From: an uncultured Myxococcales bacterium
GTDB lineage: Bacteria > Myxococcota_A > UBA9042 > DTJE01
Assembly (NCBI GenBank): GCA_937975765.1
Contig: CALJUR010000086.1
Location: forward strand, 1-41,827
DNA: 41,827 nt
Direction: 5' to 3'
The notes under the pieces were generated by a model, which did no database searches, was not told the DNA's origin, and saw only the letters and a program-made list of their open reading frames with translations. Positions within the stretch are counted from its first letter, which is position 1. The number at the start of each line of letters is the position of its first letter. Made by a program: the position numbers and the translations under genes. This document shows positions 41,401 through 41,827 of the stretch, in pieces.

Positions 41401-41519
41401 CCTCGGGCGCGTCCGCCCCGTCCGGCACCCTGTGGGTGATGCTGCTGGTGGCGGCGGCCTGGGCGTTCCGGCGCGCGATCGTCGGGCCTACGGGCAGGCG
41501 TTGGTGGTCTCGATCGTGA
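32472..41519 (+). CDS. 3015-aa mosaic surface protein with CotH, LTD, beta-helix, EGF and MYXO-CTERM-like end
   Basis: A Sec signal peptide (1-27) is followed by LTD1 (28-150), an SbsA Ig-like domain (195-295), LTD2 (300-430), a second Ig (463-555), LTD3 (557-715) and an Ig-like module (730-835). The CotH domain (855-1243) has ERFRGQSSLFKLPSSYNVQF with Lys near 910 and LPWDMDSVIW near 1151. Then come a C-terminal Ig (1245-1455) and a right-handed beta-helix (1470-1810).

Three Cys-rich arrays (1830-1937, 2127-2280, 2707-2887) alternate with two DNRLRE-type modules (1940-2127, 2280-2466), three calcium-binding EGF modules (2470-2602) and laminin/EGF-like loops. An acidic stalk (2888-2963) leads to GGGCTSSG, a hydrophobic helix and an Arg-rich tail, a MYXO-CTERM-like sorting signal. 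It is coupled to the upstream CotH gene by ATGA at 32472. Confidence 0.9.
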   Translation: MKSSNVRACLGILVAAALVLAAGPSRAGVVINEILYHPANGAVQTGENPEDLQFLELFNAGPGDADLSGWSFAQGVTCAFPAGTLLAREAYLVVAANPALLALRGPAIPAGVPVVQWTSGDLSNAGETIQLLDASGNTVDQVAYDDAGLWPASADGAGASAELANPSFDNALPLAWQGSATVGGTPGARNSRFTEGPIVILESPERGGVAGSMVEVFVTFSEPVAGVAAGDLVVDGSASTAVTCASCPGGIGAGPWVFTGFATPLSNPLSVSLAPGAIVDLDGHAFAGDSWLYFLSVPLVVINEVHYNPASSTDSEEFIELFNADTVPVDLSGWRLAEFGSPGCSFPSGTVMAPGDYLVCAKDPAALAAATGFTTSLTWGASDSLANGGEPIALLNAEGAVVDHVVYADNPPWPSGTGSPDGNGPSLELTNPGVDNAQGQFWQASTGANGTPGRQNSTYSDAPVVSSETPARGSVILDLTEVQVTFSEAVTGVVAGSLEVNGVPATAVIGEGAGPYVFAVADPGLGAVAIVLDGTGIADLQGTPFAGDSWLCFYSLPRIVLNEIHYHPAASAVAAGEDPERLQFVELHNAEATAVDLSGYALGKGVDLLFPAGTVLAAGSYLVLARDAAFLASRVSIPADALLLQWTDGALSNGGETLQLRDPYGQLIDQVTYDDAGDWTDAPDGGGPSLELVHPALDNAAAGAWRASSGLNGTPGAANSAYAANPAPVVFGTLHQPPIPAPGQAVTITASVLDDAGAPQSVTLFYRADQDPPVAYASMPMLDDGMQGDGLAGDGRYGAVVAGLGDGQQLDFYIQATDGFGTTVAPAGHAVPDVYGQPSQTCLCKFSAEVLPTDLPVYHLLVTLYNKHKQEALNTYPARKQGFDATFIDGNGNVWYNVVERFRGQSSLFKLPSSYNVQFPTNRKLMSVLGFPVETLQVNSMRPMGQHLGFNLFNRAGMPAPKTAFVHLRYTGIDYDTCCTGQNSYYGAHVVVERYDDEFLDSQDGAVQDRGTSSEGNLYRGRNDATLRWEGTDPATYFVNAAGQNGYEKYNNTDENFWYDLLPMCDAASNTPDADYVRHMKAHVDEDNWAKYYAIQMLLGNREGGIYRDTGDDYFIYFPPPGDPDSPVHPDYGTEQLPDDRYSGRSLMLPWDMDSVIWAENETIWRTNLAAPRRFLRHNAFAPIFVKAIEDLAANEFSPGTMDALIDSMPDAAFGSSEGSDLWPETKAQFKAWIRNRLAYVLAETVDELTLDGVPDSPFAATDPVLHLSGRLQQAGTHDVTLNGAATSFSVYAATWSYDLALVPGWNTILVQAWDRAGAEKGRIEKKVFYNPAGSPHEVHIDLRSPRRMVRDKTLTISAAISDPIGRPAWQYWNELGTVRVVRLPDRTPVAITDTVFDSHLPVPDDSIRFVNGWGSVSFTLDQGAAFAPGEIEVSVEWNGLSASRRVTVLGDPGFRDVSGTLTGASLVWGPNENIRVTGNCTVPAGSTLTILPGTIVQVNTTGTLENGTLFTVNGNVQALGTKDLPIFFFSERGPAAMTLTQSGSASNGDAWRGFQFYGTGSSTLRHVFLTGAGNGNVVSHPRPPILGMFNTHNLVADRCVFADDGGMAFSGQGTGSYTIRKTLVSRAGIGGEFFGNGHTLLIRDSWWTGIGRAPEANNLDGDLLHVDGAASTQTIRSCILNDSGDDGIDHNGSRFRVEHSIITGVRDKSVSMTGGHVDVWNALMFGNGSGIRGTASTDYLTVAVPSPIGAPDRVSTTIVWPASISTCTGTVSYTDVGNAADLGCGTANLSADPQWEDPAHNDYDPRAGSPALTAGPNQDRIGWLGFPYGSVCRTTADCDDTNACTTDVCVDKLCVFTPIVGCMPCDIDEDCDDGNSCTTDTCAPDGACLHPRMDDGSSCDDDKACTMPDTCQAGTCGGVENCPAGSHCDSLGECLADQVTVEFRQDVDGYAGTQDTYLHGAQPDTALGSLEFWRWDLENPAPYPEFGLIRFDSLFGSGTHQIPDGSTIFGATLTLNVEDGSIEPAGSVAEAAVAWDEATATWNNFGGDAGVDAGEIGTMVGAAAVAAGTFPLDVTASLQKWVLSPGANLGWIFVPAVYDDVRVSSSEAATITLRPVLRVTYAPPVARCTKDEDCDDGRFCNGVETCNLANLACRAGAIPSCDDGVACTADSCDAAANLCVHASQDVLCDDGDLCTDDACDASSGCRHADNTAACNDGDACTDGDRCLGGACVPGAALSCDDGVDCTADSCNPVTGCRNVDACPAGQVCNVVDRACEAGPTTVAFQQGVNGYGGTMDTYLSAGTPDTSNALATPLVVDGPVPAGEERQILLRFDQVFGSGPAQVPAGARIISATLTMYVVNASPDGANLHRMLGPWSDTDTWNSTGGGIQHDGTEAFDAIDAAGATNSGRMPYDIDVTPSLVRWSGGQANRGWVFVTPEGGTDSWQLASSEDDVVEWRPRLEIAFIPCDPGYAGDGVACFDVDECAQGAGPCDPNATCTNTVGSYGCRCNEGWEGDGRACLDIDECQAGDGPCDPNATCTNLPGAFECGCIAGWEGDGRVCTDVDECGQLPAPCDENATCTNLPGTFACACDAGFVGDGTDCGECPGGAATPCNGRGTCGGTADAPACTCNGNFAAPACADCVDGYFGTWCDRACPGGVELPCNGHGTCQDGTSGTGACACDDGFVGSACDRCADGHVDYPVCLDCTQCLDDNPCTTEVCTAATGCEHQANTLMCDDGNACTMWDQCRDGACGGTLINCADTDPCTRDTCDPVSGCAHAAIPGCCTSDAGCALPGRCLFRACDAASHACGSIESLPDCCVANEDCDDGDAGTLDGCDTDTGLCSNLAICSEDADCDDGDPCTTDTCFVASGRCVHEAIPGCCGADDCTETAGGDDAATTDAAEEPPETTGDVPPEAGEDVPEAEIPPEAEVDVPATDEGGEGLDTTVADAASEVLHPDAGGDPGVNQWRLAGGGCTSSGASAPSGTLWVMLLVAAAWAFRRAIVGPTGRRWWSRS

Positions 41520-41782
41520 TCGAGTCGCTGCCGCGGGTCGTGCCGTGCAGGTCCACCGCGTTCAGCAGGAACAGGTTCGCCCCGCACTCCAGCGGCACCG
41601 TGGCGGCCCACTCCGCCAGGCCGGTCCACTCCAGCGGCAGCGGCTGCGCGTCCCCCATCCGGTAGACCTCGCGCACGTCGATCCAGCCGGTGCCCTGCAG
41701 GACCATGGAACCGACCGACACCTGCATGTCGGCGCCGCCGTTCGTCGTGATCTCGAAGGGCACCGCCGGGATCGCCTGGTTC
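41488..41782 (-). CDS. 3' end of a truncated surface-protein gene
   Basis: The frame is open from the adapter junction (41782) to TAG at 41490-41488, so the 5' part is lost at the contig end. The visible ~97 residues are a beta-rich C-terminal module (VSVGSMVLQGTGWIDVREVY, LEWTGLAEWAATVPLECGAN, HGTTRGSDSITIE). This resembles the Ig-like module that follows CotH domains (compare the VHLSGRLQQAGTHDVTLNGA part of the neighbour). It may therefore be a third member of the CotH/LTD group. It converges on the 3015-aa gene with a 32-bp overlap (41488-41519). Confidence 0.65.
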
Positions 41783-41827
41783 AGATCGGAAGAGCGTCGT
41801 GTAGGGAAAGAGTGTAGATCTCGGTGG
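41783..41827 (+). other. Illumina adapter (non-genomic)
   Basis: The last 45 bases match the reverse complement of the Illumina universal (read-1/P5) adapter, beginning AGATCGGAAGAGCGTCGTG. Genomic sequence ends at 41782. Confidence 0.97.

Overview
The window is a complete assembled contig of high-GC DNA. Illumina library adapters sit at both ends (1-51 and 41783-41827), so true genomic sequence runs from 52 to 41782. The organism is most likely an uncultured member of the Myxococcota or a related deltaproteobacterial lineage. The basis is very high GC, many secreted lipoproteins with Asp/Glu/Pro-rich stalks, long arrays of Cys-rich repeats of the 'CDDGNxCTxDxC' type, CotH and lamin-tail domains, and a MYXO-CTERM-like C-terminus on a giant surface protein.

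Layout. 52-1660 holds two phage-like or accessory small genes and a 22-bp inverted repeat, lying against the 3' end of a tRNA-Leu(CAA) gene; this looks like the edge of an integrated element. 1863-5246 is a minus-strand run: RNase Z-like MBL hydrolase, GtrA-family membrane protein, nitronate monooxygenase-like flavoenzyme and stand-alone E2 acyltransferase domain. queG (epoxyqueuosine reductase) diverges from it with a perfect -10 box so close to the ATG that the mRNA is probably leaderless.

6619-8158 has no credible protein gene. On the minus strand it carries a promoter, a long-range closing helix, many hairpins (four capped by GNRA tetraloops) and a strong intrinsic terminator. I read it as a ~1.2-kb structured noncoding RNA (7875 to 6667). 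It is the most interesting item here. I could not assign it to RNase P RNA, tmRNA, a group II intron or any other RNA family I know. It is flanked by two small Cys-rich lipoprotein genes on the same strand.

8641-8798 is an inverted-repeat element of REP/RAYT type abutting the citrate synthase stop codon. 8803-12733 encodes citrate synthase, a YajG-like lipoprotein and a class I CoA-transferase (acyl-CoA and TCA metabolism). 12910-15891 is a 993-aa Cys-rich lipoprotein with three glycogen-binding-like domains. 16007-20525 is a minus-strand run: a small membrane protein, a zinc-ribbon membrane protein, an active Deg-type protease, a lipoprotein Deg homologue that has lost all three catalytic residues, and an acyltransferase-3 remnant.

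20648-24155 (plus) encodes a Notum/pectinacetylesterase-like lipoprotein, an endonuclease/exonuclease/phosphatase-fold lipoprotein and an SDR oxidoreductase. 24178-27198 (minus) encodes an alpha/beta hydrolase, a full-length acyltransferase-3 and a lamin-tail lipoprotein. 27481-41519 (plus) is dominated by two coupled giant surface genes (1664 and 3015 aa), both with CotH kinase-like and lamin-tail domains. A truncated gene enters from the right end on the minus strand.
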